This document shows, one piece after another, positions 1 to 11,390 of a DNA stretch of 64,000 nucleotides. Position 1 is the stretch's first letter. Each line of letters starts with the position of its first letter. This DNA is from Cricetomys ansorgei (lineage: Eukaryota; Chordata; Mammalia; Rodentia; Nesomyidae), in NCBI GenBank assembly GCA_026225945.1, contig JAMJFZ010003743.1, positions 23,636 through 87,635 of the forward strand. Direction: 5' to 3'. A program made the translations under genes and the position numbers. A model generated the notes under the pieces. The model saw nothing but the letters and a program-made list of their open reading frames with translations. It was not told the DNA's origin and did not search any database.

Positions 1-836
1 AGAATGCTAACTAGTGATTGTGGTTTGAATAAGAGTGGCCCCAATGGGCTCATATATGTGAATGCTTATTCATCATGAAGTGGCACTATTTGAGAAGGTT
101 TAGGACATGTGACCTCGTTGGAATACTGTGGATTTGATGCAGAATGAATGTACCTGGGGGTGGCATTGAGGTTTAAAAATCCCATGTGTACTGGGCTGGT
201 TTTGTATCAACTTGACACAAACTAGAGTCATCAGAGAAGAAGGAGCCTCAGTTGAGAAAAATGCCCCCATAATATCCAGCTGTAAGGCATTTTCTTAATT
301 AGTGTCAATGTGGGAGGGCGGAGGCCATTGTGGGAGAGACAAGTCCATTGTGGGTGATGTATTCCTGAACTGTTGGTCTTGGGTTATATAAGAAAACAGG
401 CTGAGTAAGCCATATAGAGCAGCCCAGTAAGCAGCACCCCTCCATAGCCTCTGCCTGAGCTACTGCCTCCATGTTCCTGCTGTTTGCGTTCCTATCCTGA
501 CTTCCTTTGATGAGGGACAGCGATGCGCAACCATATGCCCAGTAAACCCATTCCTCTACAAATTGCTTTTTTGTCATGGTGTTTTATCTCAGTAATAGAA
601 ACCCTAACGAAGACACCATGCCAGACCCAGTTCATTGTCCCCTACACACTCATGCATTAGGATGTAGCTCTCATCTGCTTCTCCAGTGCCATGTGTATAG
701 TCCTGCTCCATTACATAATGATAATGGCCTAAAATGTTGAAACTGTAAGCTAGCCCCAGTGAAATGCTTTCCTTTATAGGACATCATTTGTCTCTGTCAC
801 GGTGTCTCTTCACAGCAGTAGAACACTGACTAAGCC
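1..836 (+). mobile_element. Rodent interspersed repeat, split by a nested insertion
   Basis: The left part (1-186) and right part (616-836) read as one older rodent interspersed repeat. The left part contains a 'gtggcactatttga' block. The right part contains the 'aaactgtaagc', 'ccagccccagtgaaatg'-like and 'tgtctcttcacagca' blocks typical of a common murid repeat. The two halves are separated by the 429-bp element at 187-615. I cannot name the family with certainty; it may extend left of the window. Confidence 0.6.
187..615 (+). mobile_element. Nested LTR-like insertion with 5-bp target duplication
   Basis: This 429-bp element starts TGTACTGGG and ends AAGACA, so it has TG...CA termini. It is flanked by the direct repeat CCATG at 182-186 and 616-620. 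It carries a TATA-like motif (ggttatataag, about 383-393), a run typical of a common murid LTR-like repeat ('aagcagcacccctcc'), and a poly(A)-signal-like 'agtaaa' near its end. These features fit a solo LTR of a rodent retrotransposon. No coding sequence is present. The family name is uncertain. Confidence 0.6.
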
Positions 837-1139
837 AGTGATGTAAGGAGCCATGTTTCTGGTTTCAGTGCATAGCTCTAGAAGGATACATCCTCTAGAA
901 GGATACATCTGAGTTGGTGATAGGTGCAAATAGTGTAGAGCCTTAGCCGTGGCTGTTTCCCATATAATTATTATTATTTTTATCAATGCTCTGTTGTAGA
1001 CTGTCTCAACTGTCTTTTTCCTAAGGCTACAGGGTTTGATGTGTGAATTTGCAGTGTTTGATGTCTTTAAGGAATATATATGGCTTGGCCGTTAGAACGA
1101 TTCTCCTTATAATTCACTGGCTCTAAGTTTGAGGAAGTG
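837..1139. other. Unassigned sequence
   Basis: I see no exon, known repeat or open frame worth keeping here. There is one short direct repeat ('ctctagaaggatacatc') near 876-908. Confidence 0.4.
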
Positions 1140-1366
1140 GAATGGTTTAGGGCAGTGATTGGTTGCTGCCAGGGTCATTGTTGAGGACTTGCCTGAGCTC
1201 TATGGTAACGGCCGCGTGCACAGCTCCAATTGGTCAACATTCTAATCCAGTCTTCTGACCCACTTGCTCTTGGTAACATCCCAGGGGCGAACAGTGCCTG
1301 GGATAACTGGGCTAAAGTGGTTTAGATTGTGCTGTGTTGGCCGGAGCTGCCTAAGACGGCCAGCAG
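1140..1366 (+). promoter_or_regulatory. Candidate promoter and non-coding first exon
   Basis: This is the only locally CpG-enriched patch in the left 8 kb (cggccgcg near 1209-1216, plus ggggcg, ggccgg, gacggcc and ttcggc). It has an inverted CCAAT box (attgg, 1158-1162), a second CCAAT overlapping its own complement (ccaattgg, 1226-1233) and an X-box-like 'atggtaac' between them. At 1361-1366 'cagcag' is followed by gtgagt, a near-consensus splice donor. A first exon ending at 1366 and splicing to the acceptor at 7967 would fit a housekeeping-type, TATA-less Golgi gene promoter. This is inference; no transcript evidence is available. Confidence 0.4.
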
Positions 1367-2439
1367 GTGAGTGTGTTCGGCAGGCTCCTCTGGCAGCTCT
1401 GCAGTGGTCCTTCTTCTGGCAGGACATGGGACACAGGCCAAGTGTTGTGCCCAGCCGTGTGTTCCTGCCCTCAACAAACTTAGTGTCCTGTGAGGAATCC
1501 AAACTAGACAAAGGGCATTGCTGTTGCTGTTACTGCAATTACAACCTGAGGTCCATGGGTGATCCTGCTAAAGTAATGGGGTTGGGAAGAAGAGGAGGGA
1601 GCAATGATCCAGGCTTCGGATGTTCTGAGGAGAGGGAGCATCAAAGGGAAATTTGGAGGGAATAAACCTTGGTTTGGCTGTGTGCAGTGTTTGTTGGTGC
1701 ACAGCAGGAACGCTAATGAGAGGGTGAGTTCCATGGGGTTTGGAGAAAACATTTGCCTGGTTTATTTAAAGTGCTGTGGCTGGTCTGTGGAGAGAGGACA
1801 GTTTTGAGAGTGGGACAGATGTTTAAAGTCATGAATAAACACGTTGACTTTTGAAGATAGTTCTACGCTCTCCAAGCACTTAAAGGAGGAGTTTCCAGAC
1901 TTGAGCAAGATGACAGTGAAGAGTTGATAACAAAGTGTGGAGGCCTCTCTAGACACATGAGTTGATAAGGTTTGGATGGCCCTAATGAGCATACCGGGTC
2001 AGTCAGGAAATGTTCTGTCAGAAAAATGAGACAATTTGGAAGAGACATGGGGAGAAATAGATTACTCAAAAATTTCAGGGGCCACAGGGAGGCGCTTTCA
2101 TAGAGGCAATCCCTGCCAGACCTCTGCAGAGGGAACCACCATCAAATGCCATTTGGCAGTGGAACCTTGAGCATCTGAGCTCAGGTGTTTTTATTGATTC
2201 ACAACTCTCAGTTGCAGATCATAAGCAATCAAACGTTCCCCCCGAGAAATCCAACACCTGCAGACAACACAAAATGCTCAGACCTAGGCAGACCTTCACC
2301 TAAGTGTGCACAAAACAATATTTTGTACATAACTAAAAATAAACTTCCACAACAGCAGATACGTATTTTTTAAAATAAGAATTGTAGATAAACAGTGAAG
2401 ACTTTGAGAAGACAACTTTTTTTAAAATTTTTGTTTCTG

Positions 2440-2656
2440 TTTTATTTTAAACTTTGTTTTCTGTGTATGGCTATTTTGCCTGCATGTATGTCCATGCAGC
2501 ATGTGTGCCTGGTGTCCCTGGAGTCTAAAAGAGGGTGCCAGATCCCCTGGAACTGGAGTTACACATAGCTGTGAGCCACCATGGGGGTGCTAGGAATCAA
2601 ACCCAAGTTTCTGGAAGAGCAGCCAGTTTTCTTAACCATGGAGCCATCTCTCCAGT
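2440..2656 (-). mobile_element. B2/B3-type SINE, antisense
   Basis: On the minus strand this reads from 'ctggagagatggctcca' through 'ttaagaaaactggctgctcttccagaa' in short blocks characteristic of the tRNA-derived head of B2, followed by a diverged body and a T/A-rich tail. Inserted opposite to the giantin-like gene. Confidence 0.8.
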
Positions 2657-4289
2657 ATTTTATTGTAGTTCACAGTATATCTTCATGTAAGTGTCAGGTC
2701 TTGTGGCAGGGAAAGTGTAGCAAGCAGGGACTTTGAGTGCCTGTTTTATAGAAGCTCGTAGTTGTACTCGGATAGCTCTGTTTAACTTTTCTGTTTATTT
2801 GCCATTTGTGTTCTGCAAAGAACCTTGCAGAGAGGGATAATCATTTTTTTTTCCATTCAGTTTCCAAGCCCTCAGATCCTTAGCCTTTGAGCTATACAAG
2901 TCTCCCAGCTGTATGGAAGGTACCTTTCCATTTTCATTCTCTGGTTTCAGTTACACAACCCACTCTTGGACCATGAGATCACATTCGTTGTCTTGAGAGT
3001 GGTCCTTATTCATCTAAAGGTGAAGGAATTGACATTGAAAAGGTAAAGTGTCGTAGGAGCACAATGTGATGAAGCTGCTGCTTGTTAAGACAGAAAGCTC
3101 TTACTCAGCTCCAGATCTGTGCTTTTTCTACCATGTCATCCATTTCCCATCAACCTCAGATTTTTTTTCAGGCAATCCATACTATCTTTTAATGATAATA
3201 TGTCAAGTATTTCATCTGATATATTGTTTTGTGTGGGTGGGTATGTACACATGTACTACACCTATTTTTACATTTTTATAAAGAAGTTCTGGCTTAAAAA
3301 CAGTTGAGGGATCCTATGTCTGAGATTTCAGTATTTTTCTTATTAATCCTAAAACTTGTACCACTACAGTGCAAGCTACAGTGAGAAGCAAGTGTAGGTA
3401 GCATGACCTGGGCTGCAATACAGATGGATCTGGGCATTGGTGGGGAGTTGGAGCTGAATGTGATGGGAAGCACCTAACTGGTTAAGATTTTATAGCTTAG
3501 AGTGTGTGGCAGAGCCTGGTATTAAGTCTAGAAAGTCACTTATGATATGCTCCTAACCTTGAGTTGATCACTCCTTATTGTGTGCCCGAATCCCAACATC
3601 ATAAACCTTATGGACTCTACAGATATATATCAATAAAAATAAGAACCAAATCTCCCTTATGGCTGTCTCTAAACATAATTATTTAACCATTTCTGTTAAT
3701 TTTTCTTTTTAAAAGTAACCACATCTCACTGTAAAACAAAACACAGACACAATACACCACACTATAAAATATGCTATTTTCTTAAGTTACTGTAACAAAT
3801 ATAACTTGGTTGATCATTCCAGAAACCCTTCCATGTGCCCTTTCCCAGTAATAGCCCTCCCTTCTGTTCTAAAACAGTTGCTTCCTTGTAGTTTCCTTAT
3901 ACTGTTCTCATCCATATGAGAATCTTGCCCTTTTAAATTGAGATCCAACTCCTGTCTTTTCTACAATTACTTATTGAGAAGCATAGATTCTGTGGCCTGT
4001 GGAGCTGAACACTGTCTAGGAAATGTCCATTGGTTGGGTAGTTTAGTGTGTTCCTCTGTCCTCTGCATTTTCTACACATGGTAGCAGGATGGGCGGGTTG
4101 ATCTGAGTTTCCAACCTTTGGCAAGGCTATAGAAGGTGGTTATGTTCTTTCATCAGGAGGCTCATAATGTCTGGGCTTTGCTTTTTTTATTACCAGATGT
4201 TAACTGATCACTATCTAGATAAATACATTCATTGCAAAACGTTAGAGCAGTTGACTGCTTTTCTGAAACACAACTGGTGGTGTGGGGAG

Positions 4290-4490
4290 GTAGTGTGCAG
4301 TCATGTGTGTGTCTGTAGAGGTCTGAGGTCTACCTGGGGTGCCCTCAGGACCATGCCACCATTTTTTTGGTACAGGGTCTCTCACTGGAAACTGTGGTCA
4401 GCAATTAGATTTGGCTGGCTGTCCAGCGAGTCTCAGGATCTTCTCATCTCTACCCTCCAAGTCCTAGGATTACAAGTGTGCTACCAGACT
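4290..4490 (-). mobile_element. B4/RSINE-type SINE, antisense
   Basis: The + strand shows 'tacagggtctctcactgg', then 'ggctggctgtccag' and 'tcctaggattacaagtgtgct', the order expected for an antisense B4/RSINE1-type composite. Diverged. Confidence 0.55.
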
Positions 4491-6019
4491 TGTTTTGTCT
4501 GTCATTCCCTCATCTACTGTGTGCTTCTCAGAAGATAGCATTCAAGTGAGAAAAGCAAGATAAATCCATAAATTTACCTGCTTTCCACAGTCATTGTTTC
4601 AGATGATATCTAGCTAGTTATTATATACTCTTGGATGTAAATACAGTCATTGGTTTTGGTCTGTTTCAATTTCTTTTTTCTTTTGTAGCTTCAGACCTTC
4701 TGTTTGGCCAATGAGAATTTGTTCGTGGGTCCTCTGGACATGACTGTAATCATCTCTGGTAGTTTCTCCCTAGCCTGAAGGTTAAGATACTTCCTCTGTG
4801 AAATTTTTATCTCCCATTTTATAGACCTGGAACCAGCTACTTCTCCAGGAAGCATTTTATTAGACATTTGTTTTTGTAACAGGATCCAGTATAGGCACTA
4901 GAGATAGTCATTGCTTCTCAATTTGTCACTGTTGATCAACTCATTCTGTTAGTTGACAGGAAAAGATAAAGGTAAAATATAGGGTAAATACCCCACAAGT
5001 TCATACTAAATGTTCTCAAGTCAGATTTAAGATCAGATTTAGTTGGGTTATGTATTTCTTCTCTTGTACATCTGTGTCTTACTGTCTCCTACTGGAAAAT
5101 TTGACAGAATTATTGTGTCCCTCATTACTAATTTGCTTTAATTCTGTATCCCTCATACAGTAATCTCGGAATAATAATGCTCAAGCTACCGCTTCTGGTT
5201 GTTAAGACTTTACAAGTTTTCTTTTCTTTTCATTGTTATGTATACTATTTACATTTTCCCCAGTAGCCACAGTTGTTCCCTATGTTGTTAGCACACAACT
5301 ATTGCATCCTACCGCCTCCCTCACTGGGGCTGAGTTGCACTAACTGTATGGTGAATGCTCACAGCCAGTGTTCATGAGGTTGTCTTTCCACATTTGGGCT
5401 TCTTTAAATTTTCTCCAATAGAGTCTTCAGGAAATGCTTCAGAGAAAACGTTCTGTGGGTTTTCTTGCCTATTTGAAGCATTTCATCTGTGTTCTTTATA
5501 TCTGATGTTCATTTGTGTTGGAAATGAAATCTTTCACCCACCTTTTCTTGAATGTTTTGAATTTGTAACATTTCTTGCCAAGAAAGTGCTGTGAAACAGT
5601 TGTATGACAATCTTATTTCCTTATCTTATGCGTCATAGGACCTTTTAATATAAATCCCAAAGTTGTGATTCTTATAATCTAATAGTTTTAAATAACCCAT
5701 ATGATTGGTCATATTGGGTTGATAGTCTCAAGTACTCGATGGCCTTTACAATAAATAGCTTCAAATCTAGTTTTAAATGTCAGGTAGGTGTTCTTGGATT
5801 ATATTTTTCCACATGCGTGCTATTCCTTTCTTTTCAGACAACCTGATTCAGATTAATTTTCTTAATATCATTCTCTTTTACTTTCTGTTTCACTCTAGGA
5901 ATAGTTATAAATTTAAATAGAAAGGTTATGAAGATAATATGTAGTTCCTAGTTCTGGATATAGGTTTTTCCCAATGTTCCCTGATGTTAACATGTTACAT
6001 TAGCAATATGCCAAAGAAA

Positions 6020-6170
6020 CCAACATTGCATACCTGTAATCTCAGCATTCAGGAGACCAAAGAAGAAGGATTGTGAGTTTAAGGCCATCCTGGGCTATAT
6101 GGCAGACCCTATCTAAAACAAATAGAAACACACTATTTGAGAAGAGATAGAGAGAGAGAGAGAGAGGGGA
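6020..6170 (+). mobile_element. Old B1-like SINE with GA-repeat tail
   Basis: 'acctgtaatctcagcattc', 'gtgagtttaaggccatcctg' and 'ggctatatggcagaccct' are the B1/7SL-derived blocks in sense order. A (GA)n run follows at about 6145-6167. Confidence 0.65.
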
Positions 6171-6904
6171 GAGAAATGACAGAGAAATTGAGACTATCTA
6201 TAGCACACATACACACATAATGTATATCTATATATCCTACCATGTCAAAAACTATAAACTATATAGTACACATACATACCATACTATATTAAATAATTCC
6301 ATGCGCATGTGATTTTGTCCTCTTTGTTCCACCAGGTTCATGGAACATATCCCAGAGATAAGGGAGGTCCGCATACCTGTTACTTGGGTAGGAAAACCCT
6401 CTTCATCTCGGTGGCTCTTCTCTAGTTGGCTTGGCACATTAATTAGTGAACAAATGCCAACTGGCTCTGGTGCTTCTCTTCATTTACCCTCCCATGGCTA
6501 GCATGTGCTTCCTCCCAAATGGACACTACTGAAACCAGATTTTGTGGTGGTTCTTGATTTTGACTGTTGTTACATTGAGTTGGGGGCTGATAGGAAACTT
6601 GATAAAATAGGGGATTTTGTTGTTTGGGGTTGTTTGTTTTGTTCGGGTTGCCTATGGATTTTGGTGTTGATCTACTTGCTTCGTTCTCATCTGGGGGTCT
6701 AAGAAGCACACAGATATTCATGCTTCCCTGCCTGAAACCACCTCCTGAGTCCATGAGGCAGTTGCTTTGTGTTGTTTGCTTATTCCCAAAAGTGGCTTAT
6801 AAATTCTAAAGATAGAATGATTCTGATAAGATATAGTCTAGTGCAAATCTTTATGTCCATGAAAGATTCATTAGTGATGACACTCATTTCCTGTATTAAA
6901 ATTG

Positions 6905-7070
6905 ATCCCAGAGGTCTGGATCAGTGGTAGAGTGTACAGATAGCATGCACAAGGCCCTGAATCCTCAGCACCACAGAATAAGATTAAACACATTAGCATA
7001 GAGGAATAGCTCAGTGGTAGAATGGATACATAGTATTTTCTAGGTCTCAGTTTCAATCTCAACACAAACT
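6905..7070 (+). mobile_element. Two adjacent ID-like SINE copies
   Basis: Two diverged copies of the tRNA-Ala-like ID core sit head to tail: 'cagtggtagagtgtacag' with 'aaggccctgaatcctcagca' (about 6911-6975), and 'atagctcagtggtagaat' (about 7004-7021) with a decayed second half. These are SINE remnants, not tRNA genes. Confidence 0.65.
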
Positions 7071-7223
7071 AAAGAAAATAGGACTTAGAAAGTTGAAAGT
7101 AAAGTTTAGAATCCATGAACTGATGAATTGCGATTTATTTTCAATCTGACAAGTGGTTATACCTGGCCCTTTGTACTAATACATGGCCTCATGTTACCAT
7201 CCGCTCGTTAGTGAGATCAGCTG

Positions 7224-7284
7224 TTAGCTCTCTTTCTCTCTCTTTCTCTCTGTCTCTCTCTCTTTCTCTCTCTCCCTCTCTCCT
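7224..7284. repeat. (TCTC/TTTC)n simple repeat
   Basis: A pyrimidine-rich run of tctc and tttc units of about 60 bp. Confidence 0.9.
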
Positions 7285-7967
7285 AGAAATTCCCTCTAGT
7301 GAATTGGCTCACTTTACCACTTTTATTAATTTATGGATGTAGGAGTATTAGAATTTTTCTATTCCCCCTTATCTCTTCTCTTTCTCTATCAGACCAGTAA
7401 TGCTGTTTCATTTTCATTTGTGATGTCAGAAAACAAAACAAAAAACAAAAAAAACCCCAAGAAACTGACTCCTACTTTATGATCTTTTTTAATCTTTTTT
7501 AAAAACTGCCTTTGGTTTGTTTAATGGATTTTGATTTTCTACTTACTGATGCTGTTGTAGGCTTACTTTTTTCAGCTTATGTTGTCTTTTGTTTTCTCTT
7601 TTCAAAATCCCTGCAGAACAACCATATCATATAGAGTCAAGTCACTGAGTGACATTTATAGTCATAAATACGTATAATCTAATTTGTACAACTTTTCACT
7701 GAAATACTATGGTTTGTCAGAAAAGCTACATGAAAGAATGGGATTCAGGGGACACATGAAAAGGGAAATTTTGCTGAATCTTGGGATTTAATTTAAAAAT
7801 CAGAAAATTATAAGTCTGAGAAGAGGAAAATGTAACATTAGTATTCATATTATAAATGAATCTATGAAAGAAAGGGCCTTAACGACAGCCTTTAAGACAT
7901 ACTTGATAATTATGTCCTTGTAGCTAAGGATTGTCTTCTTGCATTTTATTTTCTGTGTTACCCTCAG

Positions 7968-8059
7968 AGATGCTGAACTGATGTACTGGATTAGCAGATG
8001 TTATTTTGTCTGACTTATCAAGACAAGACATGGAGAATAGCACGACTCCCTTACAAATT
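7968..8059 (+). CDS. Golgb1-like: Giantin-like start-codon exon, with TGA at codon 4
   Basis: An acceptor (ttctgtgttaccctcag, ending 7967) and a donor (gtgagt at 8060) bracket a block whose translation from the ATG at 7970 is M-L-N-stop, then CTGLADVILSDLSRQD and MENSTTPLQI. This aligns residue for residue with the N-terminus of giantin (MLSRLSGLANVVL...), and the join to the next exon keeps the exact ancestral spacing before QESDM. Codon 4 is TGA (7979-7981), so the ancestral start yields a three-codon peptide. The same frame is open after the stop, with another ATG at 8030-8032. Translation could begin there with loss of about 20 residues, or the exon may be non-functional. Confidence 0.75.
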
Positions 8060-8828
8060 GTGAGTAGCTCTGTTCTGATCCAAGCTGATCAGACTTAGTT
8101 CTGTGTTCTTCTGAGAAAATAACATAAGCTAGAGGGATGTGGGCAGCATCCCTCTTGCAAAGCAAAGGTGATGTTTAAGAAAGCTATTACGAGACTGTAA
8201 ATGATCCTCTGTTTAGGATTGTCAGCCATGAAGCTGTAAGAATGGAAACCAAGTCTGGGTGAGATTGGAAAGATCATTCTCTGTGTCTGCCTGGCCCCTT
8301 TATGACCATGCTGTCTTAAGAAGTCATTGTCAGCATCTTCCTCCTCACGGTCCTCCTTGGGATAACTCCTGTTCCAAGGGAAATGTTTAAAGAGTAAACA
8401 GAAGAAGAAAAGCACCATTGAAAGCACTGCTTTCAAATTTTAGATTAAAAACTAATACATTATTTTTTAAACATCTCTTTGCTTGTATAGACTAAACTAA
8501 ATGAACAATTTCTTGCAGTTTGCATTGCAATCAAAAGAAGACTTATAGCTTCTAAATGATAAGGAGCAAAATCTGAAAAGAAGTTTTTTCATGAATTTAC
8601 AAATAACTTACTTTAATGTTATTTTATTTCTGTTATTTATGGTCTTTCATTCTTCCTTCCGTCCTTCCTTCCTTGTTTCTTTCGTTACACCTTTCATTTA
8701 TTCTTTGAATTGAGAGAGGATCTTTTCTCACAAGCTGGCCTCTAAGTCTGTAGACAAGGGTGATCTTGAAATCCTGAGCTTCCAACAACTGCCTTCTAAG
8801 AGTTGGGTCAGAAGTGTGGGTTGTTGGG
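8060..8828. other. Intron sequence before the tandem array
   Basis: No exon homology. It contains a TTCC-rich run (about 8648-8692) and an old antisense B1-like segment (about 8705-8828) related to the SINE in the following unit. The tandem-repeat homology begins just after, at 'gcaatacatacctag'. Confidence 0.5.
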
Positions 8829-8964
8829 GCAATACATACCTAGAGCTCGATATGTTACTCAATAGCTGTATAAATTCCGAGCAGAGAGTGGACAATTGTT
8901 TTAAAATTTTCAAATAAATTACTTTCTTCTCATTTTATATATTTGATTGATTGATTGGTTGGTG

Positions 8965-9190
8965 ATTTAGTTTGACACAGGAACTCTTGTCACAAGTTGG
9001 GCAGAAACTTTGCTATCCAAAGTTGTCCTTGAAATCCTGAGCTTTCAACACCTGCCTTCTATGAGTTGGGGTCAGAAGTGTGTGCTGCTGTGGCAGTTTA
9101 TGCAGTGCTGGGAATCAAAGCCAGGCCTTCCTGAGTGTGAGGCATTCACAGTAGTAGCTAAGCCACAGATCCAGCCCTCAACTCACCTCT
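8965..9190 (-). mobile_element. B4 (B1+ID) SINE, antisense, repeated in the units
   Basis: On the minus strand it reads as an ID-like head ('ctgtggcttagctactac', 'gaaggcctggctttgattcc') joined to a diverged B1 body, as in B4. Equivalent copies lie near 15225-15450, 25130-25355, 31301-31526, 37474-37699 and 43654-43880. It pre-dates the array expansion. Confidence 0.65.
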
Positions 9191-9516
9191 AGTTTTCAAT
9201 TTGGGGATCTTCTACTTAATAGTATGTATTCCTTGCCTCCCTTTATTTTCTTCTTTGTTAAAAGTAGGATAATAATGCTTAAAGTTAGACAAAATATTTA
9301 TTGTACAAATAACTTAATAAACAAATGAATAAATTATTCTAGGATACCTATTGTTGGATTAGTTAGGACTGAGTTTCAAGAGAGAGGCATTTGGCAGACG
9401 ATGAGGTGGGTAGTGGGAATTCCAGAGGGAAGTGAATACCTTGTCTCTGTGTATTGTTGTTGTTATGTTGTTTTGTGGTTTGATCATTTATTTGTTTTGA
9501 AATGTGTAAATATCAG

Positions 9517-9669
9517 GAATGTCCCCAGGAATCAGACATGGAATTGAATCCTGGCAAAGAAAGAGATGTTCTACAAGACCTGGCCAATGCCGAGAATGCA
9601 GTGTTGGAGCTGAATGCTGTCATCAGACAGAAGGATATCCAACTGCAGCAGAAGGATGAAGCTCTGGAG
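9517..9669 (+). CDS. Golgb1-like: Giantin-like exon 3, copy 1
   Basis: 153 nt, 51 codons, phase 0 at both ends, acceptor tatcag and donor gtattg. It encodes ECPQESDMELNPGKERDVLQ, then DLANAENAVLELNAV and IRQKDIQLQQKDEALE. The giantin counterpart has QESDMEF, ERLAYAEQ, then IRQKDVQLQQKDEAL. It forms an N-terminal heptad-rich coiled coil. This copy and the 15778 copy keep the more giantin-like L-A-N-A-E segment that later copies changed to P-A-D-G-K. Confidence 0.85.
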
Positions 9670-9850
9670 GTATTGTGGTTTGTTTGGGTCATTTGCTGAG
9701 CATTGGATAAAGACAGGTCATTTGCTTAGAGTGTTCCAGAATCTGGTTCCTATTTCTAAGTACAGCAAGAGACTTACTGCCTGCCAGAAGTCAGCTGTGT
9801 GTTAGGTAAATGGTGAACACACGTTTATTGTCATCATTGGTCTATGGCAG

Positions 9851-9991
9851 GAAAGCAGAGCAGCAGAAAAGAAATGGGAAGAAATGCTACGTCGAGGCAA
9901 GACCATCTGGAGAAATCACAAGAAGAAAATGAAGGCAAAAGAAAGGACCGCTTTGCCCGCGGAACCCCAGTCAGCAGAGCAGGTCTCCCAG
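9851..9991 (+). CDS. Golgb1-like: Giantin-like exon 4, copy 1
   Basis: 141 nt, 47 codons, phase 0 at both ends, acceptor ctatggcag and donor gtatga. It encodes ESRAAEKKWEEMLRRGKTIW, then a lysine-rich stretch (NHKKKMKAKER) and LPAEPQSAEQVSQ. The giantin counterpart runs EERKAADNK... to LPTEPQSEEQLS. Open and correctly bordered. With exon 3 it gives a 98-residue block that can be repeated without shifting the frame. Confidence 0.85.
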
Positions 9992-10207
9992 GTATGAGGT
10001 CAGGGTACAGACTTGGTGTTTCCTGAGCCAGTAGCCTCTTAATACCGCAGATGTTCTCTGAGCACGAACGTCTGTGGTGTTCGGCAGGATGATCAGGCAG
10101 GAATGCTGCCTTGCCTACAAGGCTGTGATTTGCTTGGCCTTTAGGCCAAACAGGGAGAGCAAAGGTCTACAGAAAGGTGGGCTTGAGTTGGAAGTTCTTA
10201 GCTACAG

Positions 10208-10416
10208 CACTGCTTGTCAACCTTCCCAATGCTGCGATTCCTCATGTTGTCGTGACCCCCAGCCACAAAACCATTTGTTGGGACATCGTAATTGTAACTT
10301 TGCTACTGTTATGAATCATAATATGAATATCTAATCTGAAGGTGGTCGTAGACGATCCCTGTCAAAGGGTCCTTTGACCTCCTAAAGGGTTTGAACCTTC
10401 AGGTTGAGAACCAGTG
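10208..10416 (+). mobile_element. Non-autonomous hAT-type DNA transposon (URR1-like), copy 1
   Basis: The ends are imperfect inverted repeats: cactgcttgtcaacct at the left and aggttgagaaccagtg at the right, 14 of 16 complementary. The right flank 'atctagac' fits the hAT target consensus nTCTAGAn, and the left flank 'agctacag' is a decayed version. Internal blocks ('gtgacccccagccac', 'tgctactgttatgaatc', 'tcctttgacctcctaaaggg') are those of the murid URR1 family. Copies recur at about 16474-16680, 26377-26586, 32550-32757, 38723-38930 and 44902-45110. Confidence 0.75.
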
Positions 10417-11264
10417 ATCTAGACGTTCAGAATTTTAAAGGGCTGACAGGAAGGAATAATCTCTAAAGCACACAGAGGGAAGACATGTTGACTTTCTGTG
10501 TGAGTTGATCATTGGGAGAAGACTAAAAACTATGGCCTCTAAATTTTCCCCATATTCTGAGATCCCTTCACTCCTTATCTAATATCAAATATTCTCTATT
10601 TCTATGAGCAAATAATGGTGGATTAATGTTTCATGAATTATGAGCTGGATTGCCTGTATCACCTTGTCATCCTGTAATGATGCTTGCTGGCTTTAAACTG
10701 CCACCACACAGAAGTTTCTAGTTCTGATGCAGAGAAACTAAAGAGGATTTTGAACTCCTGAGCATTTATCCTCGGCCTTCTGTGTGTTGGGAGCAGAGGT
10801 GTGTTCTGTTTTGCCCAGTTTGAGCAATAAAGCAAGAAATGAATGAAACTGGGAATGGAATCCAGCCCTTCCTGCATCATAGGCATTCACACTACCAGAT
10901 CCACCTCATATCCACCCTCAACTCACATTTACATTTTGAGGTCCTCTACTTAATAGTGAATTCTTTTCTCCCTTTACCATTCCTACGTCAACTCTCTTCC
11001 CTGGCTGTGGTGGCAGGCAGTTTCCCTTTTCTTTCCATGTTTGTTCTTTCAAACTTCCTTGAGTCATGTTGTTATATTGTTTTTTAATTTTCTGGTTCAT
11101 ACACTGCTATTCATTTCAATGTATGTCTTAGTTTGGTCATACACATGTCAACATTTTATACTCTTGATTCCTTTCCCAGTTAAATAAATGAAGTCTAGAA
11201 TTCCAAGTCAATTCCAGCTCTCAGTCAGTCACACAACCCTTTAACCGTGTTCTGCTAAGTTCAG

Positions 11265-11390
11265 TGTGTTTGTGTGTTTATGTGTGTGTGTGTGTATGTG
11301 TGTGTGTGTATGGAAGAGAGACAGAGAGAGAGAGACAGAGACAGAGAGAGAGAGAGTGAGTGAGAAAGAAAGGGGGAGAGAGAGAGAAAT
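11265..11390. repeat. TG/GA compound microsatellite, first of a unit-linked series
   Basis: A TG-rich tract interrupted by tttg and tatg is followed by 'tatggaagagagacagagag' and a GA-rich tract. The same compound repeat sits at the same place in later units, starting near 17530, 21275, 27435, 33612 and 39786, with longer and purer TG runs. It accounts for many spurious C-V-C-V or R-E-T-E frames. Confidence 0.9.

Larger units (their letters stand above)
1367..7967 (+). other. Putative intron 1
   Basis: If the donor at 1367 and the acceptor at 7967 are used, this is a 6.6-kb intron. It holds an antisense B2, an antisense B4/RSINE-type SINE, a B1-like SINE, two ID-like elements and simple GA/CT repeats, listed separately. 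I found no giantin exon homology and no other convincing gene between them. Confidence 0.4.

Noticed and set aside
1264..1665. 133-codon open frame overlapping the candidate promoter
   Set aside because: No recognisable domain; it crosses the putative donor at 1367, and its composition is unlike the giantin exons. Likely chance.
6911..7064. Possible tRNA genes
   Set aside because: The sequences have the ID-SINE form with decayed internal promoter and no cloverleaf or intact anticodon arm.
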